Assembly: GCF_046630445.1 (NCBI RefSeq)
Contig: NC_092334.1
Span: 106,512,501-106,576,500, forward strand
DNA length: 64,000 nucleotides
From: Rutidosis leptorrhynchoides
Taxonomy: Eukaryota; Streptophyta; Magnoliopsida; Asterales; Asteraceae
Direction: 5' to 3'
The position numbers were made by a program, and so were the translations under genes. Of the stretch, positions 24,039-34,109 are shown in pieces. Under the pieces are notes generated by a model, which ran no database searches, was not told where the DNA came from, and worked only from the letters and a program-made list of their open reading frames with translations. The stretch's first letter is position 1. Every line of letters begins with the position of its first letter.

Positions 24039-26645
24039 TGAAATGTCCCGTTCTTATTGATTAAAAACGTTCCATATTAATTGATTTCGTTGCGAGGTTT
24101 TGACCTCTATATGAGACGTTTTTCAAAGACTGCATTCATTTTAAAACAAACCATAACCTTTATTTCATCAATAAAGGTTTAAAAAGCTTTACGTAGATTA
24201 TCAAATAATGATAATCTAAAATATCCTGTTTACACAGATTTTTACAGATTTTTACTTCGTCGGGAAGTAAGACTTGGCCAGTGGTTGATTCACGAACCTA
24301 TAACAATATATACATATATATCAAAGTATGTTCAAAATATATTTACAACACTTTTAATATATTTTGATGTTTTAAGTTTATTAAGTCAGCTGTCATCGTT
24401 AGTAACCTACAACTAGTTGTCCACAGTTAGATGTACAAAAATAAATCGATAAATATTATCTTGAATCAATCCACGACCCAGTGTATACGTATCTCAGTAT
24501 TGATCACAACTCAAACTATATATATTTTGGAATCAACCTCAACCCTGTATAGCTAACTCCAACATTCACATATAGAGTGTCTATGGTTGTTCCGAAATAT
24601 ATATAGATGTGTCGACATGATAGGTCGAAACATTGTATACGTGTCTATGGTATCTCAAGATTACATAATATACAATACAAGTTGATTAAGTTATGGTTGG
24701 AATAGATTTGTTACCAATTTTCACGTAGCTAAAATGAGAAAAATTATCCAATCTTGTTTTACCCATAACTTCTTCATTTTAAATCCGTTTTGAGTGAATC
24801 AAATTGCTATGGTTTCATATTGAACTCTATTTTATGAATCTAAACAGAAAAAGTATAGGTTTATAGTCGGAAAAATAATTTACAAGTCGTTTTTATAAAG
24901 GTAGTCATTTCAGTCGAAAGAACGACGTCTAGATGACCATTTTAGAAAACATACTTCCACTTTGAGTTTAACCATAATTTTTGGATATAGTTTCATGTTC
25001 ATAATAAAAATCATTTTCTCAGAATAACAACTTTTAAATCAAAGTTTATCATAGTTTTTAATTAACTAACCCAAAACAGCCCGCGGTGTTACTACGACGG
25101 CGTAAATCCGGTTTTACGGTGTTTTTCGTGTTTCCAGGTTTTAAATCATTAATTTAGCATATAATATAGATATAGAACATGTGTTTAGTTGATTTTAAAA
25201 GTCAAGTTAGAAGGATTAACTTTTGTTTGCGAACAAGTTTAGAATTAACTAAACTATGTTCTAGTGATTACAAGTTTAAACCTTCGAATAAGATAGCTTT
25301 ATATGTATGAATCGAATGATGTTATGAACATCATTACTACCTTAAGTTCCTTGGATAAACCTACTGGAAAAGAGGAAAATGGATCTAGCTTCAACGGATC
25401 CTTGGATGGCTCGAAGTTCTTGAAGCAGAATCATGACACGAAAACAAGTTCAAGTAAGATCATCACTTGAAATAAGATTGTTATAGTTATAGAAATTGAA
25501 CCAAAGTTTGAATATGATTATTACCTTGTATTAGAATGACAACCTACTGTAAGAAACAAAGATTTATTGAAGTTGGATGATCACCTTACAAGATTGAAAG
25601 TGAGCTAGCAAACTTGAAAGTATTCTTGATTTTATGTAACTAGAACTTGTAGAATATATGAAGAACACTTAGAACTTGAAGATAGAACTTGAGAGAGATC
25701 AATTAGATGAAGAAAATTGAAGAATGAAAGTGTTTGTAGGTGTTTTTGGTCGTTGGTGTATGGATTAGATATAAAGGATATGTAATTTTGTTTTCATGTA
25801 AATAAGTCATGAATGATTACTCATATTTTTGTAATTTTATGAGATATTTCATGCTAGTTGACAAATGATGGTTCCCACATGTGTTAGGTGACTCACATGG
25901 GCTGCTAAGAGCTGATCATTGGAGTGTATATACCAATAGTACATACATCTAAAAGCTGTGTATTGTACGAGTACGAATACGAGTGCATACGAGTAGAATT
26001 GTTGATGAAACTGAACGAGGATGTAATTGTAAGCATTTTTGTTAAGTAGAAGTATTTTGATAAGTGTATTGAAGTCTTTCAAAAGTGTATAAATACATAT
26101 TAAAACACTACATGTATATATATTTTAACTGAGTCGTTAAGTCATCGTTAGTCGTTACATGTAAGTGTTGTTTTGAAACCTTTAGGTTAACGATCTTGTT
26201 AAATGTTGTCAACCCAATGTTTATAATATCAAATGAGATTTTAAATTATTATATTATCATGTATGAATATCTCTTAATATGATATATATACATTAAATGT
26301 CTTTACAACGATAATCGTTACATATATGTCTCGTTTAAAAATCATTAAGTTAGTAGTCTTATTTTTACATATGTAGTTCATTGTTAATATACTTAATGAT
26401 ATGTTTACTTATCATAGTATCATGTTAACTATATATATATCCATATATATGTCATCATATAGTTTTTACAAGTTTTAACGTTCGTGAATCACCGGTCAAC
26501 TTGGGTGGTCAATTGTCTATATGAAACATATTTCAATTAATCAAGTCTTAACAAGTTTGATTGCTTAACATGTTGGAAACATTTAATCATGTAAATATCA
26601 ATCTCAATTAATATATATAAACATGAAAAAGTTCGGGTCACTACA
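24039..26645 (-). repeat. 5' LTR of element B, internally deleted
   Basis: 2607 bp against 3251 in the 3' LTR. The missing 644 bp correspond to about 14377-15020 of the left LTR; the junction is near 24235-24250, where CAGATTTTTA is tandemly repeated. The deletion removes the conserved AGCATGTTTATTCTCAGGT block. Elsewhere the two LTRs differ by roughly one percent by spot check. Confidence 0.9.
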
Positions 26646-26650
26646 TACGT
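26646..26650. repeat. Target site duplication of element B, right
   Basis: TACGT, matching 14175-14179. Confidence 0.92.
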
Positions 26651-27160
26651 ATCCATCTTTGTGAAGATGACTTATTATATTATTGTTAAGGTTGGTTACT
26701 GAGGCCTCAACATAAGCAGAACGGTTTTATACACTTGCGAGTGTACATATATTTATAAACGGAAATCTTGTGGTCTATTAATATATTGAAATGATTGTTA
26801 TGATAAACTTATGAACTCACCAGCCTTTTGGTTGACACTTTAAAGCATGTTTATTCTCAGTTATGAAAGAAATCTTTCGCTGTGCATTTGCTCATTTTAG
26901 AGATATTACTTGGAGTCATTCATGACATATTTCAAAACACGTTGCATTCGAGTCGTTGAGTTCATCAAGATTATTATTAAGTCAATTATAGTAGGATATA
27001 TTATGAAATGGTATGCATACCGTCAACTTTCGATGTAAAGAAAGTTTGTCTTTTAAAAACGAATTCAATGTTTATAAAATGTATCATATAGAGGTCAAGT
27101 ACCTCGCGATGTAATCAACTATTGTGAATCGTTTATAATGGATATGAACGGGTCCTTTCA
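26651..27160 (+). repeat. 3' LTR of element A, second part
   Basis: Continues the A LTR (equivalent to about 7110-7627) and ends ...GGTCCTTTCA. The conserved block at 26843-26860 has TCAGTT where others have TCAGGT. Confidence 0.9.
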
Positions 27161-27165
27161 TCAAG
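27161..27165. repeat. Target site duplication of element A, right
   Basis: TCAAG, matching 3974-3978. Confidence 0.9.
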
Positions 27166-27368
27166 TAAAAAGACAAGAATGCCCCTCGTTTAACTTTATT
27201 TTAAAAGCAAGAAATCTGTCACAGGAACTGTGCGCGGCGCGCGCCCTTAACCTTGCGCGGCGCACACGGGGTCTGATCAGTTTTTGAGCTTTTCATTTAC
27301 ACTACACTTCACACACTTTATGTATATCATATTTACTCTTATGTACAATAAATATTTGGGTTTTACAA
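27166..27368 (-). repeat. Probable outer part of the element G LTR
   Basis: Follows directly from 3978 once element A is removed. It holds a GC-rich tract with GTGCGCGGCGCGCGC and GCGCGGCGCACAC. GGGTTTTACA at about 27359-27368 could be the outer LTR terminus (minus strand TGTAAAACCC). No duplication can be checked because the other LTR is outside the window. Confidence 0.4.
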
Positions 27369-27640
27369 ACCTTCACCGCCACAATCTTGCCAAACAATCA
27401 CCACGGTCGGTAGTGTGCCGGTGTCTACACCACGTTGGAGTATATGTAGGTTCAGATCTGATTTGGATTTTTAGGTTTAGATCTAAAAATCATTCATCTT
27501 GGATTTGCAATTCGTTCATAATGAAGATGACCTAAGTTATGTACATGGTTCTTAAATTTCTAAGTTCTATTACTAGATGATAAAATTAGGGAAATGGAAT
27601 TAAATACATAACCTAATCACACTATAAAAATTAGAGATAA

Positions 27641-27690
27641 CTAGTGGAGGAACCCTCGCTCCACGTCGGGACTCCGTTTTGAATATAATT
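27641..27690 (-). mobile_element. Helitron-like 3' terminus (first)
   Basis: On the minus strand a GC-rich imperfect hairpin (CCCGACGTGGAGCGAGGG) is followed within about 8 bases by CTAG and then T. This is the classical Helitron 3' end pattern (hairpin then CTRR, insertion before T). The 5' end was not found; the body would extend right from here. Confidence 0.4.
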
Positions 27691-28037
27691 TGTTGTGTTT
27701 GGTTCGTAAAATTATTTCGTGTTTAACGGTTATGTCGGTTAAACCTATCTCAAGTCATACGCAAATTTAAAGGCGGTTATAAATTTAGGTGGATTTGTTG
27801 AGGAGTTTTATGGAAAATAAAGAAGTTACGATTTGGCCCTTGAACTTTAACTTTAGACCCCTATGGAGTTTACATTATTTACCCTAGGAATTTACATTTG
27901 GCGCCCTAAAGTTTATAATGGTTGTCAATGTTTAGTGTGGTGTCATTGTGGGTACAATCTTTTTACACGACGTATAAACGATTAAAGCATGGGGAAGAAC
28001 TACTCATAAAGCCTTTGTCTTTTAGAAATGTAGAGAA

Positions 28038-28039
<2 letters not shown>
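27691..28039. other. No gene seen
   Basis: AT-rich sequence, possibly the interior of the Helitron-like element ending at 27641. No coding or RNA gene features are recognised. Confidence 0.5.

Positions 28040-28116
<77 letters not shown>
28040..28116. repeat. (AT)n microsatellite
   Basis: Pure AT run directly abutting the Stowaway-type MITE. Confidence 0.97.
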
Positions 28117-28117
<1 letters not shown>

Positions 28118-28312
28118 TACCTCCGTCCCACTTGAATTGTCCACATTTCTATTTTGGGATGTCCCATTACAAGTGTCCACTTTGTATTTCAACCAATGAG
28201 AAGAGGTTATTCTGGAGAGAGAAGAATTCTGATTGGTGGAGAATGAAGTTAGTGGGATTTTCTAAAACTGTGTGCAAAAAGTAAGTTGACACTTATAGTG
28301 GGACGGAGGGAG
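28117..28312. mobile_element. Stowaway-type MITE (Tc1/mariner-like), 196 bp
   Basis: Terminal inverted repeats CTACCTCCGTCCCAC and GTGGGACGGAGGGAG, flanked by TA on both sides (28115-28116 and 28313-28314). The TIRs match the well-known plant Stowaway signature. Inserted at the edge of an AT repeat. Confidence 0.88.
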
Positions 28313-28391
28313 TATATATAATGAGTTACGTAGTTAATTTATAATAAGAAAAAAGTTAAACAATAATAAAGTGAAAAATTATGTGGTTGAT

Positions 28392-28392
<1 letters not shown>

Positions 28393-28490
<98 letters not shown>

Positions 28491-28500
28491 TGATGATGAT
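28393..28500. repeat. (TAA)n microsatellite with short (TGA)n end
   Basis: About 95 bp of TAA units with one interruption, ending in TGATGATGATGA. Confidence 0.95.
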
Positions 28501-29160
28501 GAATAGTTGTTAGTAAAAATTATGGGATCGATTTATAATGAATGAAAAGTGTAATGGTTAAAGTATAAAATGTGAAAACTATGTGGTAAGTTTGTAAAAG
28601 CTATAAAGTTAAGTATTATAAAGGGCGGGATTGAATTGTGAAAATATAAAAAGTTTGAGGAGGGTTTGTGAAACTATTGAGAGGTATTATTCATTTGCTC
28701 TATATCATTTAGCTATATAGAGTAATATTCCACTTAAATTTGTAGGACCTAACTTTGTGTGTGTAGATAATTTCATCTTGATCCACAATTCATTTTGTTT
28801 TAATTTATGCTAAAATTTTGTTTTCTAAATTAGTTTTGATGTTTTTCTTTTCTTTTTAAAAAAAAAAAATTAGGGGGTTATAATTTGGGAAGTTGAGCAA
28901 GTCAGAATTTAGATGAAGAGTCAGTTAAAAGACGAATTTAACCTCACATGCAATGTCAAGACTTAACGGACCTTTTTACTGGTAATTTGACGAAGGGACT
29001 CGGTATGTTTAAATGGGATAATGGAAGGATGCTGATAGCAAAAAAAAAAAATCGGAGGGATGCTGTTAGCTTTTTGGTGTATAATGGAGGGACCAACGGC
29101 ACAAAAAGTTCTTTTTTTTTTCAGGGCGATCATCCGCTTTGCGAATAACTCGGAGTCATC
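28501..29160. other. No gene seen
   Basis: AT-rich intergenic sequence; no coding, RNA or clear transposon features recognised. Confidence 0.5.
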
Positions 29161-29275
29161 GTGAAAAAATCTTCGTAACCACGAGGAAGATTAATTTTTT
29201 CAAGTCCATGAATTCGAACTCATGACTTCCAACAATTATAAAATAACTTTGCCTCCGTAGACAAGAATCTTTGAC
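29161..29275 (-). repeat. Possible tRNA-derived SINE remnant
   Basis: The minus strand contains GTCATGAGTTCGAATTC, which fits a pol III B box (GGTTCGANTCC type), in a region with short inverted segments (TCGTGAAAAAATCTTCG). The A box and ends are not clear. Confidence 0.3.
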
Positions 29276-29579
29276 AAACCATCTTTGTGTTCTCAGTTAC
29301 TTAGTACGGAGTACGAGTCTATCAACCATTCTAAAGAACAATAATATTCAAAATAGATCGATTTCATTTAAAGAGGAAGTACTTGTAATCTATTATCACT
29401 ATCACTATTATTATTATATTATCATTTTCTTAAAGGATCAGAAATTAATTGGCCCAAAAGCAAAATGAGATAGGAATAAAGTGGTCCTCTAAATTGCAAC
29501 TAGGAATAACCTGCACATACAAAATTGGAATAGAAGATAGACAATTAGGAAGATGTGCACCACTCCCTAATCCCTATTA

Positions 29580-30582
29580 GAGGACTTGTAACGGCAGGTG
29601 GGTCACGCCGTGGGAGCCGACGTGGCAGCCGGCCACGCCCAGGTCGAGCAGGTAGCGGCGCGTGGAGGAAGGCAGGGGAGAGGGGCGTGGCCTGGAGACG
29701 GGGGTGGCGACGCGGTTTGGTGGTTTTGATTGGGACACTTGTCACATATTGATTGGGCCGAGTATATAACCGTTGGAAAATATTGAGTTTAATAATAAAA
29801 AAAAAAATTAATCCAATATTATTTATCCTATATATACACCTATATTTTACTCATTCTATATACATTTCTTTCCTCCAATAATACTTTTACTTTCATATTT
29901 ACAAACACTATAAAATTTCATAATGGATAAAACCTTCAAAATGCTCGAGTTTATTATTGATGACGATTCAATGGTATCTTTTATCCCGTACCATTGATCA
30001 TAAGTACAGAGATAGCTTGCTTTTATCTCCGGATCATAAATTTGCCTTCAGAAAGGCTAGCAGATCGTTTAAACCAACGTCACGAATATCGATTCTTTCA
30101 AATGAAATTTTTTTCCACACTTGTAGACCTTCATTTCATTACGAAAATCACCTCGGTGATGAACATCGTATGCAACAATCATTGGGGGAATTGTTTTCAT
30201 TTTTACTGGTTGGAAGTGTTTTGATTTTGAGTTGAGAATGTGAAGTGTGTGAAATGATTTGAGTTAGTGGGTGTATTTATAGGTGAAAAAGTATCCGTTT
30301 TTGAAAAAAAATAAAAAAATAAAATAACGGTCGGATTTCTAAATCCGTTTATTTTTGAAATTTAAAAAATAAATTTGAAAATATTAATAAAAAATTAAAT
30401 AAAGAAATAAATAAAACATAAAAATTTAAAATAAAATGCCACATCAGCTTTCCACTAACTCACACCACTAACCCACACCACAAACCCACACCACCACTAC
30501 TTCACTCAAACCACCCACACGTCCTAGTCATCAAAAAGCAACATACGCCCCCAACTCACGTTCCCTAACGTTACAAATGGTC
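29580..30582. mobile_element. Probable PIF/Harbinger-like derivative, 1.0 kb
   Basis: Flanked by TTA (29577-29579 and 30583-30585), the usual PIF/Harbinger duplication. Imperfect terminal repeats GAGGACTTGTAACG and, reversed, GACCATTTGTAACG. The left part holds a GC-rich tract (about 29590-29710). A short frame beginning at about 29922 (MDKTFKMLEF) followed by broken coding-like sequence to about 30235 may be a transposase N-terminus remnant. No intact transposase. Confidence 0.5.
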
Positions 30583-30585
30583 TTA

Positions 30586-30990
30586 GAATTACGCACATTC
30601 ACTAACCCAACTAAACACTACATATCATAATTAAACAATATCCACAAATAAACCCTAAAATATATGCAAATAACACTAATAAAAGTACATAACGAATGAA
30701 AGAGAAAAAGTGATATATAGAACGAGTGCATGATAGCGGAAGCTTTAGTATGAATGGTGCCTATGGTGTGAAGGTTATAACGGACTGACATGTGGCCATA
30801 ACCTAGCATACGGACCAGTCTTAAAGTTTATTACTGTAATAAAACCTGACACTAAACCCTAACTACAGATTCTTTAAACAAATGAAGGACAAAACTATAA
30901 AGGTGAACTAAAATCAGTATAGTCGGTTTGGTTCTCAGTTTTAATAAAGAACTGGTATTTGACTATTTGTCACGGTGGTTGAAGGAAAAA
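30586..30990. other. No gene seen
   Basis: AT-rich intergenic sequence without recognisable genes. Confidence 0.5.
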
Positions 30991-31620
30991 ATGTGAAGCT
31001 ACAAAGGAGTCAATTTTCGCGAATGATCTCTCGTGCAGTGGAATATCAAAGAAGGTCAAGAAGAAGCCGTGTAAGGATAACGTTTTTGTGGGTGTTGAGT
31101 CGGGTATAGACGGTACAATGAATTGCAAGAATAATAAGGAAAAGGTGGTTGAAGTTGGTGACTCGGTGAGGATGTTGACCCGAATTCCACTTCGTCGACG
31201 GAGCTTGATACAAAATTTTCATTCTCTAATTACTCGGGCCAGGTAAAGCTATCCGGTTTTTTAAAGTGAATGGTAAACTTCTTAAGCTATATCTAAGGAT
31301 AAGAATGTTAGTGCAGAAGCGGAGGGATTTCTAATTAGTATGGAGAACATGTTTAGAGGGGTTCCAATCTCCGGGTGCTTAGGCAGATTTGCTTTATTCT
31401 CTTGTTTTCATTTTGTTCTGTTAGGCGGTTGTTTCGTTCTTTAGCTTCTTTCGCCTTGTCTCTTTCGTTTTTTATTTTGTCGTTGGATTGTGCTTTTGTT
31501 GCGGTTCAATTTCGTCTGTCTTTTATGTTTGCGGGTTTCTTTCGTCGTCTGATGAAAGGTTCCTTTGTTTTAGTATACGTTTCCGTTTTTTCGCCGAATA
31601 AAAAAGACTACTTGGCATGG
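30991..31620 (+). repeat. Possible degenerate non-LTR retroelement remnant upstream of the ZIP gene
   Basis: Coding-like but stop-broken sequence at about 31010-31260, followed by a T-rich, low-complexity segment (31390-31600) like a LINE 3' untranslated region ending near an AATAAAAAA stretch. No diagnostic endonuclease or RT motif is visible, so this call is weak. Confidence 0.25.
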
Positions 31621-31792
31621 TACATTGTCCATCTGTATCGGTCCAAAGTTTATGTCAGCTTCATCCATTTCAAACTAGTAATGGATTGTACTACTTTAAA
31701 ATTGTCAAATATTTGGTTCTGGTTCTATTTTATACATTTGCACATTCCTATTCCTAACATGAGCCATCCCTTTTTTATTCTCCTTCCACCCC

Positions 31793-31825
31793 ACCCCACC
31801 TCACCTCACCTCACCTCACCTCACC
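31793..31825. repeat. (CACCT)n short tandem repeat in ZIP upstream region
   Basis: About six CACCT units preceded by CCACCCCACCC, some 150 bp before the ZIP start codon. TATA-like runs follow at 31838-31886, one of which may serve as core promoter. Confidence 0.85.
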
Positions 31826-31966
31826 CCTCTCCTTTTCTATATATGTATGTATTTGTCCATATATACATTTTCCACATATATATAGGCGATGAACAAACAC
31901 ATGTTTCGTCATAAAAAAACTCAAAAGTTGTGATTTGAAGTACAAAAATCGACCCCTTTGATCATC

Positions 31967-33362
31967 ATGACAAACTATTCCAACAAACACACCATCAACC
32001 TACTGTTGCTTTTACTTTCTGCCCTGCCTACCATGGTAGCACCATATTGCAAGGTGGACGCTAACAACAACGATAGCGAAAATAAACAAGAGTCGCTTAA
32101 ATACAAATTATTCGCTATTCTTACCATCCTTTTCGCTGGGGGATTTGGTGTCAGCATCCCCCAGCTTGGTAAAAAGATACAAGCTTTAAACCCTGATAAC
32201 GACATATTTTTCATGATCAAAGCGTTTGCAGCAGGCGTGATCTTAGCTACTGGTTTTATACATATTTTACCTGATGCTTTTCAGCTTTTAACTTCACCTT
32301 GTCTTGATCATAACCCATGGGGTAAGTTCCCATTTGCTGGTTTTGTTGCTATGATGTGTGCTATTGGTGCTCTTATGGTGGACACCTTTGCGACTAGCTT
32401 TTATACGAAAATGCATTTCAACAAGTTAAAGGCACAACAAGTGGTGGATGTGGAGAGTCATAGTGCAGACGTCGTTGATGATCATGATGGTCATGTTCAT
32501 GTCCATTCTCATGCTACTGATGGCCATTCTCATGGCTCTGTTGTATTGTCTCATGACTCACAACTCACCAGGCACCGTATCATATCTCAAGTAATTACGT
32601 ACAATTCTACAGTTGAATGTTATCACATACGACACACACATATATACATATATAAACGTGTAAACGGATAAGGTTTCTCCTATTCAGACTACCTGTTAAG
32701 GGGAGTATATTTACTCATATATACGCGGTCTAACCGGGTTATCCTGTGAGTGTTTCCGACCCTTTGGCCTGGTCATTCCATGATGTGTAAGGTTTTTACT
32801 TTTTACCAACATGTGTATATGTTTAATTAGGTATTGGAGGTGGGAATAATTGTTCATTCAGTGATAATCGGAGTCTCGTTAGGAACGTCCCAAAGTATTT
32901 CTACCATAAAGTCTCTACTTGCAGCCTTGTCCTTTCATCAGTTCTTTGAAGGCATGGGACTTGGTGGGTGCATTTCGCAGGTACCACTAGTTTTTTTCCT
33001 TTTGTTTTTGGAATATTGTACTTTTTGAGCGGTCTAAATCTTTTTATGGTATGTAGGCAAAATATAAATCAGTGGCAACAACAATGATGGCCATCTTTTT
33101 TTCGCTGACGACACCAATAGGAATATCAATAGGAATTGGAATATCAAGTACTTATAGAAAAGACAACACTACATCATTGATAGTGGAAGGAATATTGAAC
33201 TCTGGTTCAGCTGGGATCTTAATTTACATGGCACTGGTTGATCTGCTGGCTGCAGATTTTATGAACCCACGGATGCAAAGCAATTTAAGGCTTCAGTTAG
33301 GTGCAAATGTGTCACTTCTTCTAGGTGCAGGATGCATGTCCTTTTTGGCTATATGGGCTTAA
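31967..33362 (+). CDS. ZIP: ZIP-family zinc/iron transporter (three exons, 359 aa)
   Basis: Exons 31967-32590, 32831-32980 and 33057-33362 join in phase 0 at GT-AG introns of 240 and 76 bp, giving 359 residues, a normal length for plant ZIP proteins. Residues 10-25 form a hydrophobic signal segment. TM helices follow at about 46-68 and 81-105 ([10 protein letters not shown]). A His-rich metal-binding loop ([18 protein letters not shown]) is at about 173-190. The ZIP signature ([13 protein letters not shown]) is at about 214-226 and HQFFEG at 244-249, both supplying metal ligands in the transport path. The protein imports divalent metals such as Zn or Fe across the plasma membrane or another membrane. 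The ATG at 31967 is preferred because it begins the signal segment. The gene converges on ALIS. Confidence 0.93.
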
Positions 33363-34109
33363 TGATTAATCCTATTATTATGTATTTGTTCAAAAAAAAG
33401 TAGTAGAAATGTCAACTAACTCTGTAGTTTCAAGTAGGCATTTAACAACATTTGAGCTTATGTAGTGGAGAACATGGAATCAGTTTATTAAATCACAACC
33501 GGAAGGCATTTTTACTCTTTTGAGGAATTGTGGTTGAAAGAATATATTTGACTAAAAATATAATTCAATTATTCAAATCAATTAGTGGGAAGTGGAAACT
33601 TTGCTGTTATGAACTAGCTGAAAAATAAACTAATTGGCCCTGTTTGGCTCACGGAATTCCATTGGATTTCGTGAGCCAAACGGGGCTAAGTTTCTGTGAA
33701 CCCTACCAGGTTTGACAATGTGTCAACAAGCATATAAATCATTAGTTTATTAGCAGGTGGATTAAAGTAGTTACAACTTACAAGGACACTGAGGTACAAA
33801 TCAGACAGTTCAAAGAAGGAATACATTGTGTTGAACAAATCAAATGAACACCTAAAACAGGAAAATCAAGTTTATATAACCAAACATACAAGTACTTTTT
33901 TTGTTACAATGTCAGATGCAATGATAAGGCCAGCTTACTACTTCCTAGCACAGTATAGTAAGCCGAAATAGTGTAACATTTCAAGCCTTACTCACAAATC
34001 AATATTTAAGAGATTGATATCTACTTGGCAAATACTCAAATAAACGACGTTAAATACATACTACAACATACATATTTCCTTTCAAGTTTCAACCCAACTA
34101 TTGCATGAA
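33363..34109. other. Intergenic region between convergent ZIP and ALIS genes
   Basis: Holds the 3' untranslated sequences of both genes and a small palindromic transposon remnant (33636-33687). No other gene seen. Confidence 0.6.
33636..33687. mobile_element. Short palindromic MITE remnant
   Basis: 18-bp arms GGCCCTGTTTGGCTCACG and CGTGAGCCAAACGGGGCT (two mismatches) around a 16-bp loop. The CTGTTTGG/CCAAACGG ends resemble hAT- or Harbinger-type MITE termini. No clear target duplication. Confidence 0.5.

Larger units (their letters stand above)
14180..26645 (-). mobile_element. Element B: Ty3/gypsy chromovirus with acidic and F-box accessory ORFs
   Basis: A complete 12.5-kb element flanked by TACGT. 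On the minus strand: 5' LTR (26645-24039), primer site (24036-24025), acidic ORF (23829-23215), F-box ORF (23077-22394), internal PPT-like motif (22205-22188), gag-pol (22052-17466), PPT, 3' LTR (17430-14180). The RT, integrase and C-terminal chromodomain-like sequence resemble the Tekay/Del chromovirus lineage. gag-pol has two nonsense codons and a changed RT active site. The 5' LTR is 644 bp shorter than the 3' LTR because of an internal deletion. Confidence 0.93.

Noticed and set aside
31375-31914. 179-residue frame upstream of the ZIP gene
   Set aside because: Its translation is low-complexity and runs through T-rich and CACCT-repeat DNA into the ZIP leader; no family motif.
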